Shown here: one piece after another, positions 15,083-22,409 of the stretch | Numbering within the stretch: the first letter of the stretch is position 1 | Layout: the number at the start of each line of letters is the position of its first letter | Origin: a virus | DNA: 34,695 bases | IMG/VR virus record: IMGVR_UViG_3300023180_000193 | Location: 1-34,695 of that record | Strand: one strand, 5' to 3' | Translations under genes and position numbers: made by a program | The notes under the pieces: generated by a model | What the model was told of the DNA's origin: nothing | The model's input: only the letters and a program-made list of their open reading frames with translations | Database searches by the model: none

Positions 15083-15412
15083 ATGAAGATTGAAGATTTA
15101 AACTTAAAAATCGGTGACAAACTACCTTTCAATGTTGTAGAAGACATAGTAGTGTATATGAAAAATGATCCCGATTTTTATCGTAAAGAAGTATTTCCAA
15201 ACTTAGGTGGTGTACAAGAAGCAGTATTATCTGGTGGTAAGTTTAATAAAAAGAATCTCCTACCTATGATAGAAAAAGCATGTGAATCATATGTGCAAAA
15301 ATTTGATATTCCAAAAAGACCTGCTGATTTATTAAGCAGAGAAGAAAAAATGGAAGCTATTGGTATTTTACTTAAAGGTGAGGCAGACGCTTTCCGTAAT
15401 AAGGAATACTAA
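15083..15412 (+). CDS. Conserved phage protein (109 aa)
   Basis: A helical protein reading NVVEDIVVYMKNDPDFYRKE, then NLLPMIEKACESYVQKFDIP and MEAIGILLKGEADAFRNKEY. I recall relatives in marine T4-like phages without a function. ATG 15083 is used because it follows the previous stop directly; an upstream extension would lie inside the neighbour. Its last base is the first base of the next ATG. It is in the run of putative virion-cargo genes but lacks the (I/L)-x-E start. Confidence 0.78.
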   Translation: MKIEDLNLKIGDKLPFNVVEDIVVYMKNDPDFYRKEVFPNLGGVQEAVLSGGKFNKKNLLPMIEKACESYVQKFDIPKRPADLLSREEKMEAIGILLKGEADAFRNKEY

Positions 15413-16548
15413 TGCGTTTTCAAGAGTTCAAAAATATCAACGAAGCAAAACAAATGGGTCGGGCTTTTAATCATTTAGAAGACCTAGTGTTTTTCCACGG
15501 TGTCGAAGGAGCTCTCGAAGCAATAGAACATTTGCGTGACTTGGCTACACAAGAGGGTAGCAGCAGTATACGTATGAAATGGGACGGCAATCCACAAATA
15601 TATTGGGGTAGAGAAACAGCAGGTGGTCCACTAATACTTGGAGGACACAATCAATGGAGTCGCGGAGTTTTAGGTGACAGTCCTAAAGCAATACAAGACT
15701 TCATTATGAACAAAAGCGGAAATCCAAAAACGCCTGAAGAAAAGCAACAACGTGCAGAGTTTGCAAAACAGTTTGCAAGTATGTACGCAGACTTTGACAA
15801 AGCAACGCCAAAAGATTTTGTTGGGTTTGTTTATGGAGACGGACTATTTTTATCTCCGCCCGAGCTTAAAGACGGTGTATACACATTCTGTCCAAATCCT
15901 AAATCTCAAACTTGTTATCATGTAAGAGCAGAAAGCGAACTAGGACAACGTATTGCAAAAGCAAAGATTATGGTTGTAGGACATGCGGAGTTTCCAGAAT
16001 GGGGCATGCCAGACAGTGCGCAACAACCTAAAAACGATTTCAGTGAGTTTGGTGGCAATCCAAGTGTTATTGTACTAGGACCAGTATACAATACAAAACC
16101 AGTAAAGGTTGATACAAAAAATCTAGACACAGTGTCAAGATTTGCAAAAGCAAACAGCAAACTAATCGATGGTTTCCTAGCAAGTGTACAAGGATTAAGC
16201 GATCTCAAAAATATTATATACACCTATGTAAACCAAACAGCAAAAGCCAAAAACTTGGATAACTTGGGTGTTGAAAACTTTTTTACTTGGTTAAGTAATA
16301 GTAAAGTAAGTAAACCCAAGCAGGCAAAAATCAACGAGTTAAATAGTAAATACAATAATGCATTAAACGCTATCTTTACATTAGTAAAGCAGATTCAAAA
16401 TGCAAAAGACAATATTATAGATCAAGTAGAAGGCGAGCAAGGAGATATCTGGGATACCAACGGAGAAGGCAGAGTTCGTTATGCAGACAAAACCAAGAAG
16501 TTTGGTAATGTCAAACTTGTTCCAAGAAAAAGGTGGACACCGGGCTAA
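15412..16548 (+). CDS. Putative nucleotidyltransferase/ligase-like protein with capsid-targeting-like N terminus
   Basis: A 378-residue protein. IRMKWDGNPQIYWGR (Lys56, KxDG) resembles motif I of covalent nucleotidyltransferases such as DNA/RNA ligases, in which the Lys is adenylated. DFVGFVYGDGLF (136-147) could be motif III. GEGRVRY (351-357) followed by FGNVKLVPRKRW (364-375) resembles motifs IV and V (EGxV...KxK). About 200 residues between these sites are not ligase-like. The N terminus MRFQEFKNINEA resembles the T4 internal-protein leader MKTYQEFIAEA, with a possible cut after I-N-E. The ligase relationship is an inference from motifs; a structure prediction would decide. Confidence 0.8.
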   Translation: MRFQEFKNINEAKQMGRAFNHLEDLVFFHGVEGALEAIEHLRDLATQEGSSSIRMKWDGNPQIYWGRETAGGPLILGGHNQWSRGVLGDSPKAIQDFIMNKSGNPKTPEEKQQRAEFAKQFASMYADFDKATPKDFVGFVYGDGLFLSPPELKDGVYTFCPNPKSQTCYHVRAESELGQRIAKAKIMVVGHAEFPEWGMPDSAQQPKNDFSEFGGNPSVIVLGPVYNTKPVKVDTKNLDTVSRFAKANSKLIDGFLASVQGLSDLKNIIYTYVNQTAKAKNLDNLGVENFFTWLSNSKVSKPKQAKINELNSKYNNALNAIFTLVKQIQNAKDNIIDQVEGEQGDIWDTNGEGRVRYADKTKKFGNVKLVPRKRWTPG

Positions 16549-16564
16549 TGTTATTAAGAGAGTT
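16548..16564 (+). repeat. 17-base direct repeat, copy 1 (start of the 16548 gene)
   Basis: The first 17 bases of this gene, ATGTTATTAAGAGAGTT, are identical to the first 17 bases of the gene at 21955. Both encode the leader MLLREL. Downstream the two genes are unrelated. Confidence 0.85.
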
Positions 16565-17294
16565 ATTTGAAGCAGGCGAAAGCGTAGGTATTATTTTTGG
16601 TAGATTTAATCCTCCTCATCAAGGGCATAAAGCAGCATGGGAAGAAGCTGCAAAAAATACTCATTGGTATGTTGGCACAAACAAAAGCACAATTGGACCT
16701 AAAGATCCACTGCCTTTTGATATCAAAATACAAGCAATGGAAACTATTTGGCCTAACATAAAAGGACATATTATACCAGAACAAACATGGTGGAGTCTAG
16801 CAGCAGCAGTGTATAAAAAACATGGCGAAATCGATCTGAAAGTAATCACAGACGAAACAGATGCTAAAGTTTTTGTACCAGGCTTACAAAAACAAAACGG
16901 TGTTGAAGGTCGCCACGGTTTTTATAAGTTTAAAAGTATTGAATGGCAACCAGCGCCTCGTGTATCAAGTGCTACAGAATTGAGAGCAGCAGTTGCAAAT
17001 GATGATCCAAAAGCATTTGCTAAGGCAGCAGGCGTACCTGCAGATACAAATGTTGCTGGTGAACCATTCTTTGATCTAGTAAAATATTATCTTGGACAAC
17101 AAAATGAAGGTGCTATGAAGCGTATTGCTACATCACAATCAAACAAAGCAGATAGAACAGCAAGCAACAGCAAGCTAAAGCCAGGTTTAGACACATATAA
17201 AAAGAAACCAAAAACAAACGAAAAGTTTGCCAGTGATGCACAACGTCGAGCAGCATTTGCCGCAGGATACAAACCCAAAGGCAAGAAAAAATGA
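16548..17294 (+). CDS. HxGH nucleotidyltransferase with capsid-targeting-like N terminus and Lys-rich tail
   Basis: The 248-residue protein has three parts. First, the leader MLLRELFEAGES, with a (L)-F-E|A site like the T4 Alt leader. Second, a cytidylyltransferase-fold domain with GRFNPPHQGH (18-27, HxGH) and RVSSATELR (138-146, (I)SSTxxR-like). Third, a basic tail (KTNEKFASDAQRRAAFAAGY then KPKGKKK). The tail module recurs in phage proteins as I recall. The enzyme part would transfer a nucleotide; the substrate is unknown. ATG 16548 overlaps the upstream TAA (TAATG). The leader is encoded by a 17-base sequence identical to the start of the 21955 gene. Confidence 0.88.
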   Translation: MLLRELFEAGESVGIIFGRFNPPHQGHKAAWEEAAKNTHWYVGTNKSTIGPKDPLPFDIKIQAMETIWPNIKGHIIPEQTWWSLAAAVYKKHGEIDLKVITDETDAKVFVPGLQKQNGVEGRHGFYKFKSIEWQPAPRVSSATELRAAVANDDPKAFAKAAGVPADTNVAGEPFFDLVKYYLGQQNEGAMKRIATSQSNKADRTASNSKLKPGLDTYKKKPKTNEKFASDAQRRAAFAAGYKPKGKKK

Positions 17295-18079
17295 AATGGC
17301 ACGATATAACAGAAAAATGGAGCAACAAATACAAACGCAGCATTAACTGTAATAATCCAAAAGGCTTCAGTCAAAAAGCACATTGCGCAGGGCGTAAGAA
17401 AAAAGAAAGTATTGAAGAAGGTTATAAACTAAAACTAGAACGAGATGCAAATGTAGATGTATTGCATATTGTAAACACTGATACAGGCGGTCGTACAGAA
17501 GTGCGTGGCAAAAAAGGTTATGAAAGTGGAAACTATGATCCAAATGACAAACTACATCAACTGTTAGATCGTGTAGGCAAAAGTGCAAACATTGCAGAAC
17601 TAATAAACGGTGAAGTAGTAAGCATCAATCCAAAACACCCAGATGGTGCAAAGGCAAAAGCAGCAGCAGATGTAGCATATAATGAAAGTACAGACTTAGA
17701 TAGTCTTAGAAAATTTGTTAGGTCTCAACGAGAAGCACCTGATCAAGTTCTTTATCAAATGATGATGGCGCCAGATACTTATGGACACGCAGCATCAAAC
17801 TTTGTAAGAAGTTGGTATGAGAAAACAAAAGAAGAAAATGGTTTAAATGATGTAGATTCAGCGTTAGAAATAATGGTTGATGAACTTGGATTGAATGAAA
17901 ACTTTGCTGACGGTAAGAAAAAAGGCAAAAGCAGACCAGGGCGTGTAAAGCGTTCAGGTGCAAGTTGCAATGGTAGTGTAACAAGTTTAAGAAAACGAGC
18001 CAAGAATAGCTCAGGCGAGAAAGCGAGGATGTATCATTGGTGCGCAAACATGAAATCGGGAAGGAAGAAAAAGTCGTAG
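17291..18079 (+). CDS. Putative packaged basic protein with Cys-containing modules (262 aa)
   Basis: The leader MKWHDITEKW has an I-T-E|K site. A first small basic module follows (YKRSINCNNPKGFSQKAHCA then GRKKK), then a middle domain of unknown fold (YKLKLERDANVDVLHIVNTD; TDLDSLRKFVRSQ; PDTYGHAASNFVRSWYEK). The C-terminal module has two Cys (KSRPGRVKRSGASCNGSVTS, RMYHWCANMKSGRKKK). Both end modules look like portable phage domains. The Lys/Arg-rich ends suggest DNA contact inside the head. It overlaps the previous gene by 4 bases and the next by 40. Function unknown. Confidence 0.85.
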   Translation: MKWHDITEKWSNKYKRSINCNNPKGFSQKAHCAGRKKKESIEEGYKLKLERDANVDVLHIVNTDTGGRTEVRGKKGYESGNYDPNDKLHQLLDRVGKSANIAELINGEVVSINPKHPDGAKAKAAADVAYNESTDLDSLRKFVRSQREAPDQVLYQMMMAPDTYGHAASNFVRSWYEKTKEENGLNDVDSALEIMVDELGLNENFADGKKKGKSRPGRVKRSGASCNGSVTSLRKRAKNSSGEKARMYHWCANMKSGRKKKS

Positions 18080-18234
18080 AACTTTATCCAGACGGATATA
18101 GTAAAACGTGGAGAGAGCACGAAAGTGTTCCTGTAGAACACTACATTGCTAAACACAAAGAACACGAAGCTCGCCGAGCAAGCACAAATGAACGCCAAGA
18201 TTATTGGAAAACCTATAAGAAATACTTGAAATGA
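18040..18234 (+). CDS. Small basic hypothetical protein (64 aa), GTG start
   Basis: A highly charged protein (KHEIGKEEKVVELYPDGYSK, then EHYIAKHKEHEARRASTNER) with no known motif. It overlaps the 3' end of the previous gene out of frame by 40 bases. The start is GTG 18040 or TTG 18037, with GAGG at 18025-18028 as ribosome-binding site; both give nearly the same protein. The stop overlaps the next ATG (ATGA). Confidence 0.6.
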   Translation: MRKHEIGKEEKVVELYPDGYSKTWREHESVPVEHYIAKHKEHEARRASTNERQDYWKTYKKYLK

Positions 18235-18854
18235 ATATAAGAAAAATAAATGATCCGTGGCTGCATACCGAGGTTACAGAATATTTTTCATTTTCAGAGT
18301 TTAAAAAAATACAAGAATATTTTACTGCACTTGAAATTGATACAAGTTCTGCAATCACCATACACTTTGAAAATGATAAAAAATATAACGGAGAAGTTTC
18401 ATCAAGTCATATTATTTCAGTTGTTAAATCTTTTAATGTAAAAAGACAAAGTATGTTTTGCAATGAGCTCGATGAAATATTTAAAAAACGTTACAAAGAA
18501 TATTTAACTCAGTGTAATATAAATCCAGAGCAGGATAACTACTATTTTGACTTTTCGTTAATGATACAACCGCCAAACTTTTTAGGACATATTCATCTAG
18601 ATCATGCTTGTAGAGCAAATACACTTATCATACATATATCAGAAGAAGGAACAGGAACAGGAATATACACCGACAACAATGATGATGGATTTGTAAAATA
18701 TACAGACTGGCATCCTAATGGTGGTGTAGGATGGATGTCAAACGAAGCATCTTGGCATAGAGTTGTAAACAATAAATCTACAGATAGATATATATTTAGA
18801 TCTATGTTATTTGATAGAAACATTCCTATGCCCAACGGACTTAAACATGCTTAA
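18231..18854 (+). CDS. 2OG-Fe(II) oxygenase-like protein (207 aa)
   Basis: A double-stranded beta-helix oxygenase pattern is visible: HLD (His122, Asp124) in GHIHLDHACRANTLIIHI, distal His176 in EASWHRVVNN and Arg186 in TDRYIFRSMLF, which would bind the 2-oxoglutarate carboxylate. Phage members of this superfamily hydroxylate proteins, nucleobases or sugars; the substrate here is unknown. It is the first gene of the modification cassette and is followed with an 8-base overlap by the sulfotransferase-like gene. The iron-site residues are seen; activity is inferred. Confidence 0.78.
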   Translation: MNIRKINDPWLHTEVTEYFSFSEFKKIQEYFTALEIDTSSAITIHFENDKKYNGEVSSSHIISVVKSFNVKRQSMFCNELDEIFKKRYKEYLTQCNINPEQDNYYFDFSLMIQPPNFLGHIHLDHACRANTLIIHISEEGTGTGIYTDNNDDGFVKYTDWHPNGGVGWMSNEASWHRVVNNKSTDRYIFRSMLFDRNIPMPNGLKHA

Positions 18855-19593
18855 TCAACAAGTTAAAAAATGGTTTGACAAAGATATACTAAAAAACACA
18901 AGAAAAAATATTAACTTTATAAAAGAAGACTTGTCTCATAGTATTCCTTGTTGTGATCATATAAAAAGCAAAAATAAAATACTTGTTTTAACATCAGGAA
19001 GAACAGGCAGCAAGTTTTTTGCAGATTGGTTAAGAAATGATTTAGATTTATGGTATTGTGATTTTAGAAAATGTGAAATACCATTTGGTTATGAACCTTT
19101 TAAATGGGCAGGAGATTACAGTAGATTTTTTGACACTGCACAAAATAAACAGAGATTTGTTATTAAACATATTGCACATCATTTCGAAAACATGACCAAG
19201 GATCAAATAAAAACACTTAAAAACTTAGAGACATATAATGTTGTGTTGCTTAGAAAAAACATATTTGAAACTGCTTTAAGTCATAGTTTAGCATTCAAGT
19301 TTAAAAACTGGACCAAGTTAAAAGATGTGTCAACAGAAGTAGATTGGAATGATGTGAAGTTTTGGATTGATCATACATGTCAAAACTATGCCGACATATT
19401 AGATAAAATACACGGATTTGATTATGAAGATATTGTATATTACGAAGATTTAGTTTTTGGAAAATCTACTGTATGGAAAAATGAATCAAAAGCAAATACA
19501 GTAACCAACTACAAGCATTTAGAAGAAAAATCAAATAAATACATCTACAATGAACATAGAAGATTTACAGCATTTAGCAGGAATAAGAAATAA
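18847..19593 (+). CDS. Sulfotransferase-like protein
   Basis: The 248-residue protein has ILVLTSGRTGSKFFADWL (45-62), matching the 5'-phosphosulfate-binding loop of PAPS-dependent sulfotransferases (TxxRTGSTxL). VVLLRKNIFETALSHSLAFK further on corresponds to the 3'-phosphate-binding Arg/Ser motif. The typical substrate would be a sugar, lipid or protein tyrosine. A CysC-like kinase at 2616 could provide PAPS. ATG 18847 overlaps the oxygenase stop; the longer frame runs into that gene. The family is fairly clear, the acceptor unknown. Confidence 0.8.
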   Translation: MLNQQVKKWFDKDILKNTRKNINFIKEDLSHSIPCCDHIKSKNKILVLTSGRTGSKFFADWLRNDLDLWYCDFRKCEIPFGYEPFKWAGDYSRFFDTAQNKQRFVIKHIAHHFENMTKDQIKTLKNLETYNVVLLRKNIFETALSHSLAFKFKNWTKLKDVSTEVDWNDVKFWIDHTCQNYADILDKIHGFDYEDIVYYEDLVFGKSTVWKNESKANTVTNYKHLEEKSNKYIYNEHRRFTAFSRNKK

Positions 19594-19759
19594 GTTTACA
19601 GGGTATACACCATATACCGCTGAAAATATGAGTATTACTGGCACAGAAAAAGCAAAGATACAACGCAAGAAAAAAATAGCACCAGGCACTGAAGAATGGT
19701 TCAAGTTGTGGTTTAGCCAGCCTTTCCTCACAGGTGAAAAACCTTACAAAGATGATTGA
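19550..19759 (+). CDS. Small phage protein with LQHLAGI and GTEEWFKLWFSQP motifs (69 aa)
   Basis: The protein starts MNIEDLQHLAGIRNKF and ends KIAPGTEEWFKLWFSQPFLT. I recall both short motifs in otherwise unrelated marine phage proteins, which suggests a portable module; no function is known. It overlaps the sulfotransferase gene by 44 bases and the next gene by 8. AATAAATAC at 19534-19542 could be a late promoter but lies inside coding sequence only 8 bases before the ATG. Confidence 0.68.
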   Translation: MNIEDLQHLAGIRNKFTGYTPYTAENMSITGTEKAKIQRKKKIAPGTEEWFKLWFSQPFLTGEKPYKDD

Positions 19760-20624
19760 TCATATAGATGCGAAAGATTTCTATCAGTGGAAACCTTTTA
19801 AACAAAGAATATTAGAATCAAAGCACAATCATATAGTAATATGGAATCCGGGCGAATACAATATTACAAATGCAGTTGCAGAAGAAGAACTAGCATCAAC
19901 TATCACACAAGCAAATAAAACATATCGATTCATTACCAATAGACATTGGCCACTTTATTGGGCATATAAAACTATTGCAAGTACACATAAACAGATTTGT
20001 CCCAACAAGCCTAGTAAACTGTTTATATATCTTACAGGAAAAACTAGAGCGCACAGATGTTATTTTACAGATCAACTTGCAAGAGTTGGAATTTTAGAAC
20101 AAAACTATTTCAGTGTAAATGAATGGCCATGGAATGAAGAATATACATATGTGTATTGGAAAAATGCTAGAAAAGTTTTACTAGATAACATAAACAAAAA
20201 GGATTACTTTAATGTACCTGTACAGTTTGAAGATAGTCTTTTTAGCGTAGTAAGTGAAAGCAGAGTTGATAGTAAAATTTTCATAACTGAAAAAACTTTT
20301 ATACCGATATATCATAAACGTGCTTTTATAATACATGGCCCAGTTGGTATACATAAAAGACTACGTAAACTAGGCTTTTTTATGTTTGATGAAATATTTG
20401 ATTACACATTTGATTTTGTAACTTGCGAAAAAGAAAGAGCAAAGATTATTGCCGAACAGTTGTATCAGTTAAGCATTTCAAAAATCGAAGATTACAAAAA
20501 CTTGTTACAATATAAAGTAGAACATAACTATAACCATTTACTACATCTTGTTAAAAATCAACAATATATGCCAGATATCGATTTCACAGGATCTCCTTAT
20601 ACCCAGGCACTAAATATGTTATGA
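19752..20624 (+). CDS. Glycosyltransferase-like protein, paralog 1 of 6
   Basis: The 290-residue protein shares a pattern with five other genes here. KLFIYLTGKTRAHRCYFTDQ corresponds to the (R)xHRxxLxDxL segment, then DSLFSVVSES (VTES position), KIFITEKTFIPIYHKRAFII (TEK and RPF(I/V) positions), LRKLGFFMFDEIFDYTFDF (GFxxFDDxFDYSFD). The VTES...TEKT...PF...G pattern resembles the nucleotide-sugar end of GT10 fucosyltransferases (GT-B fold); this is an inference. ATG 19752 overlaps the previous stop; GTG 19734 is an alternative. The stop overlaps the radical SAM start (ATGA), tying the two together. Confidence 0.8.
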   Translation: MIDHIDAKDFYQWKPFKQRILESKHNHIVIWNPGEYNITNAVAEEELASTITQANKTYRFITNRHWPLYWAYKTIASTHKQICPNKPSKLFIYLTGKTRAHRCYFTDQLARVGILEQNYFSVNEWPWNEEYTYVYWKNARKVLLDNINKKDYFNVPVQFEDSLFSVVSESRVDSKIFITEKTFIPIYHKRAFIIHGPVGIHKRLRKLGFFMFDEIFDYTFDFVTCEKERAKIIAEQLYQLSISKIEDYKNLLQYKVEHNYNHLLHLVKNQQYMPDIDFTGSPYTQALNML

Positions 20625-21703
20625 AACAAAAAGCAAGTCCTTATTGTTGGGCACCTTGGATTAGTTTTCAACATGGCAATGTCCTACAGGGAAATACACC
20701 TTGTTGTGAATGGCAAGGCGATAGACATAGTGGTAGCATAGAAGACTACTTTAACGGCAAATATCTAAAAAAGATAAAAAAGGCAATGATTAATAAAGAC
20801 ATGGACTTTATTAAGACAACCTGTGCAGAATGTATTGAAAACGAAGAAGTAGGTATAAAGAGCAGACGTTTAAGATATTTTGATGATCCTCATGTGAGAG
20901 AAAATAAAACCGAAAGCGTGGTTTACTTTGATTATAGACCTAGTAACTTGTGTAATCTGAAATGCAGTATGTGTAATCCAGAAGCAAGTAGTTTGATAGC
21001 TAAAGAACTTAAAGATTTTGTAAAACAAGATTATATATTACCTAAAGACTACAAAAACTTTGACATGGCAAGTATGCGTCAAATTACTGTTATAGGTGGA
21101 GAACCAAGCATACAAAAAGAAGTTTATGATTTTTTAGATTATTGCTGCGACCTAGGATTAAATGATACTTGCCACTTGCATTTTACAACCAATGCAACCA
21201 ACTGTAATAGACAATGGATGTCAAGAGTAGAAAAATGGAAAAGTAAAAGTGTCGAAATAAGTTTAGATGGTGCAGGAAAAACTTTTGAATATATTAGAAC
21301 TAATAGTGATTGGAAAACTATTGAAAAGAACTGTAAAATATATGAGGAAGTTGTTGTCGATGTTGCATACCATATTACTGCACTTGCGTATAATATACCT
21401 AATGTAGAAGATTGGATTGAATGGTTTTTAGACAAAAAAGAAGTTGCAATATATCCAGTGCACGGTTTGCCTTATTTGGGGATGGATATTATACCAGATG
21501 ATGTTAAAAATAAAAAATTAGAATATTTAAAAAAGTTTGACAAGCCTTTTGTTAATACGCTTATTGAAATCATAGAACAAAGCACTTACAATCCTAAACT
21601 AGCTGAGAAACTGGTATACAAGACAAGAGAACAACAGGATCTGAGAAAAGGTGATATTTATAGCGTAAATGAAATATATAAATACATTATACCAGGAATA
21701 TAA
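20621..21703 (+). CDS. Radical SAM enzyme 1 (360 aa)
   Basis: The [4Fe-4S] motif CNLKCSMC (Cys111, 115, 118) is preceded by YFDYRPSNL and followed by ITVIGGEP (GGEP 159-162), as in SPASM/twitch radical SAM proteins. Additional Cys occur at the N terminus (PYCWAPW, TPCCEW, CAEC), possibly binding another cluster or zinc. Such enzymes cleave SAM to a deoxyadenosyl radical, often to modify peptides or sugars. Relatives occur in marine phages without known substrate. It is co-translated with a glycosyltransferase-like gene upstream. A perfect late promoter lies in its 3' end. Confidence 0.9.
   Translation: MKQKASPYCWAPWISFQHGNVLQGNTPCCEWQGDRHSGSIEDYFNGKYLKKIKKAMINKDMDFIKTTCAECIENEEVGIKSRRLRYFDDPHVRENKTESVVYFDYRPSNLCNLKCSMCNPEASSLIAKELKDFVKQDYILPKDYKNFDMASMRQITVIGGEPSIQKEVYDFLDYCCDLGLNDTCHLHFTTNATNCNRQWMSRVEKWKSKSVEISLDGAGKTFEYIRTNSDWKTIEKNCKIYEEVVVDVAYHITALAYNIPNVEDWIEWFLDKKEVAIYPVHGLPYLGMDIIPDDVKNKKLEYLKKFDKPFVNTLIEIIEQSTYNPKLAEKLVYKTREQQDLRKGDIYSVNEIYKYIIPGI
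21677..21685 (+). promoter_or_regulatory. T4-type late promoter (TATAAATAC, exact consensus)
   Basis: TATAAATA is a perfect match to the T4 late consensus, followed by C. Initiation would fall near 21690, 15 bases before the ATG at 21705. It lies at the end of the radical SAM gene and would serve the run of small leader-bearing genes. Confidence 0.65.
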
Positions 21704-21704
21704 A

Positions 21705-21953
21705 ATGCAGTTTATACGTGATTTATTAGAAGATGGAAGAATAGTGCGTGGTGTCAACACCACAGTCGATGTTGATATCGATCAAACAAAAGTGGAAGCT
21801 GCTAAGTTTGGTAATGAAGTGAGCATAGATGGTAAACCTGCACTTACTATGGGCGAAATGCCAAAATGGACAAAAGAACAACTGGCTGTAATGGAAGGCG
21901 GACACACGCTAGAAGAACCAAGAACCAAGTTGTTTGATTTCGATAAATACTAA
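21705..21953 (+). CDS. Small putative capsid-cargo protein (82 aa)
   Basis: The leader MQFIRDLLEDGRIVRG offers an L-L-E|D site. The rest is acidic with short strands (TTVDVDIDQTKVEAAKFGNE, VSIDGKPALTMGEMPKWTKE, then FDFDKY). No family known. The ATG is 2 bases after the radical SAM stop and 20 bases after a perfect late promoter, which fits a virion component. The larger frame upstream is within the radical SAM gene and was not used. Confidence 0.78.
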   Translation: MQFIRDLLEDGRIVRGVNTTVDVDIDQTKVEAAKFGNEVSIDGKPALTMGEMPKWTKEQLAVMEGGHTLEEPRTKLFDFDKY

Positions 21954-21954
21954 C

Positions 21955-21971
21955 ATGTTATTAAGAGAGTT
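21955..21971 (+). repeat. 17-base direct repeat, copy 2 (start of the 21955 gene)
   Basis: Identical to 16548-16564; see copy 1. The shared segment encodes MLLREL at both starts. Confidence 0.85.
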
Positions 21972-22140
21972 GCAAAATAAAAACTTTGATATATTTGTTG
22001 CGGATGTAAGAGTTCGTCACAAGTATTACAGTCAAGCGATCAAAGTTCAAGTATCTGCAAGGAATATACAGGAAGCACGTAAACAAATACAGGCAATGTA
22101 TGGTAAAGATGCTACTATTATAGGATTAAAAAAATCATGA
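21955..22140 (+). CDS. Small putative capsid-cargo protein (61 aa)
   Basis: The leader MLLRELQNK shares its first 17 bases exactly with the nucleotidyltransferase gene at 16548, but here no (I/L)-x-E site follows. The remainder is a small alpha/beta unit (FDIFVADVRVRHKYYSQAIK, then VSARNIQEARKQIQAMYG). It could be a regulatory or binding domain; nothing more can be said. It starts 1 base after the previous stop and its stop overlaps the next ATG (ATGA). Confidence 0.75.
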   Translation: MLLRELQNKNFDIFVADVRVRHKYYSQAIKVQVSARNIQEARKQIQAMYGKDATIIGLKKS

Positions 22141-22409
22141 AGATGCAAGACATTTTAGAAGCAGTGAAGCAAAGAGATCCTAGCAGTAAAACTATGCAGG
22201 ATATTCGCAAGAGTGGTGCAGCAGGTGCTCACAAAGATAAAAAGAACGTACTACCTCGCAAAGAAAAACACAAAGGCAAAGCATACGAAGAATATAAACA
22301 TGCTGATCATGCTAAAGGCAAAGATCCTATGCCAAAAAAATCGAAACCTAGCAAAGGCAGTGAACAAAAGCATCCTCTAAAAGGAAAACTTGTTGGCGGC
22401 GGCGCATAG
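22137..22409 (+). CDS. Very basic putative packaged protein (90 aa)
   Basis: The leader MKMQDILEAV has an I-L-E|A site. Then RDPSSKTMQDIRKSGAAGAH and KDKKNVLPRKEKHKGKAYEE follow, ending in KKSKPSKGSEQKHPLKGKLV. Nearly a third of the residues are Lys, Arg or His, so DNA binding is likely. The DPxxxTMxxIRxSGAxGAHKDKK stretch occurs in other phage proteins as I remember. Its 3' end overlaps a TTG-started frame by 17 bases. Confidence 0.78.
   Translation: MKMQDILEAVKQRDPSSKTMQDIRKSGAAGAHKDKKNVLPRKEKHKGKAYEEYKHADHAKGKDPMPKKSKPSKGSEQKHPLKGKLVGGGA

Noticed and set aside
19534-19541. AATAAATA as a late promoter for the 19550 gene
   Set aside because: It lies inside the sulfotransferase coding sequence only 8 bases before the ATG; chance in AT-rich DNA is likely.
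21942-21949. GATAAATA as a late promoter for the 21955 gene
   Set aside because: It is only 5 bases before the ATG and is explained by the DKY-stop codons; the perfect promoter at 21677 can serve both genes.
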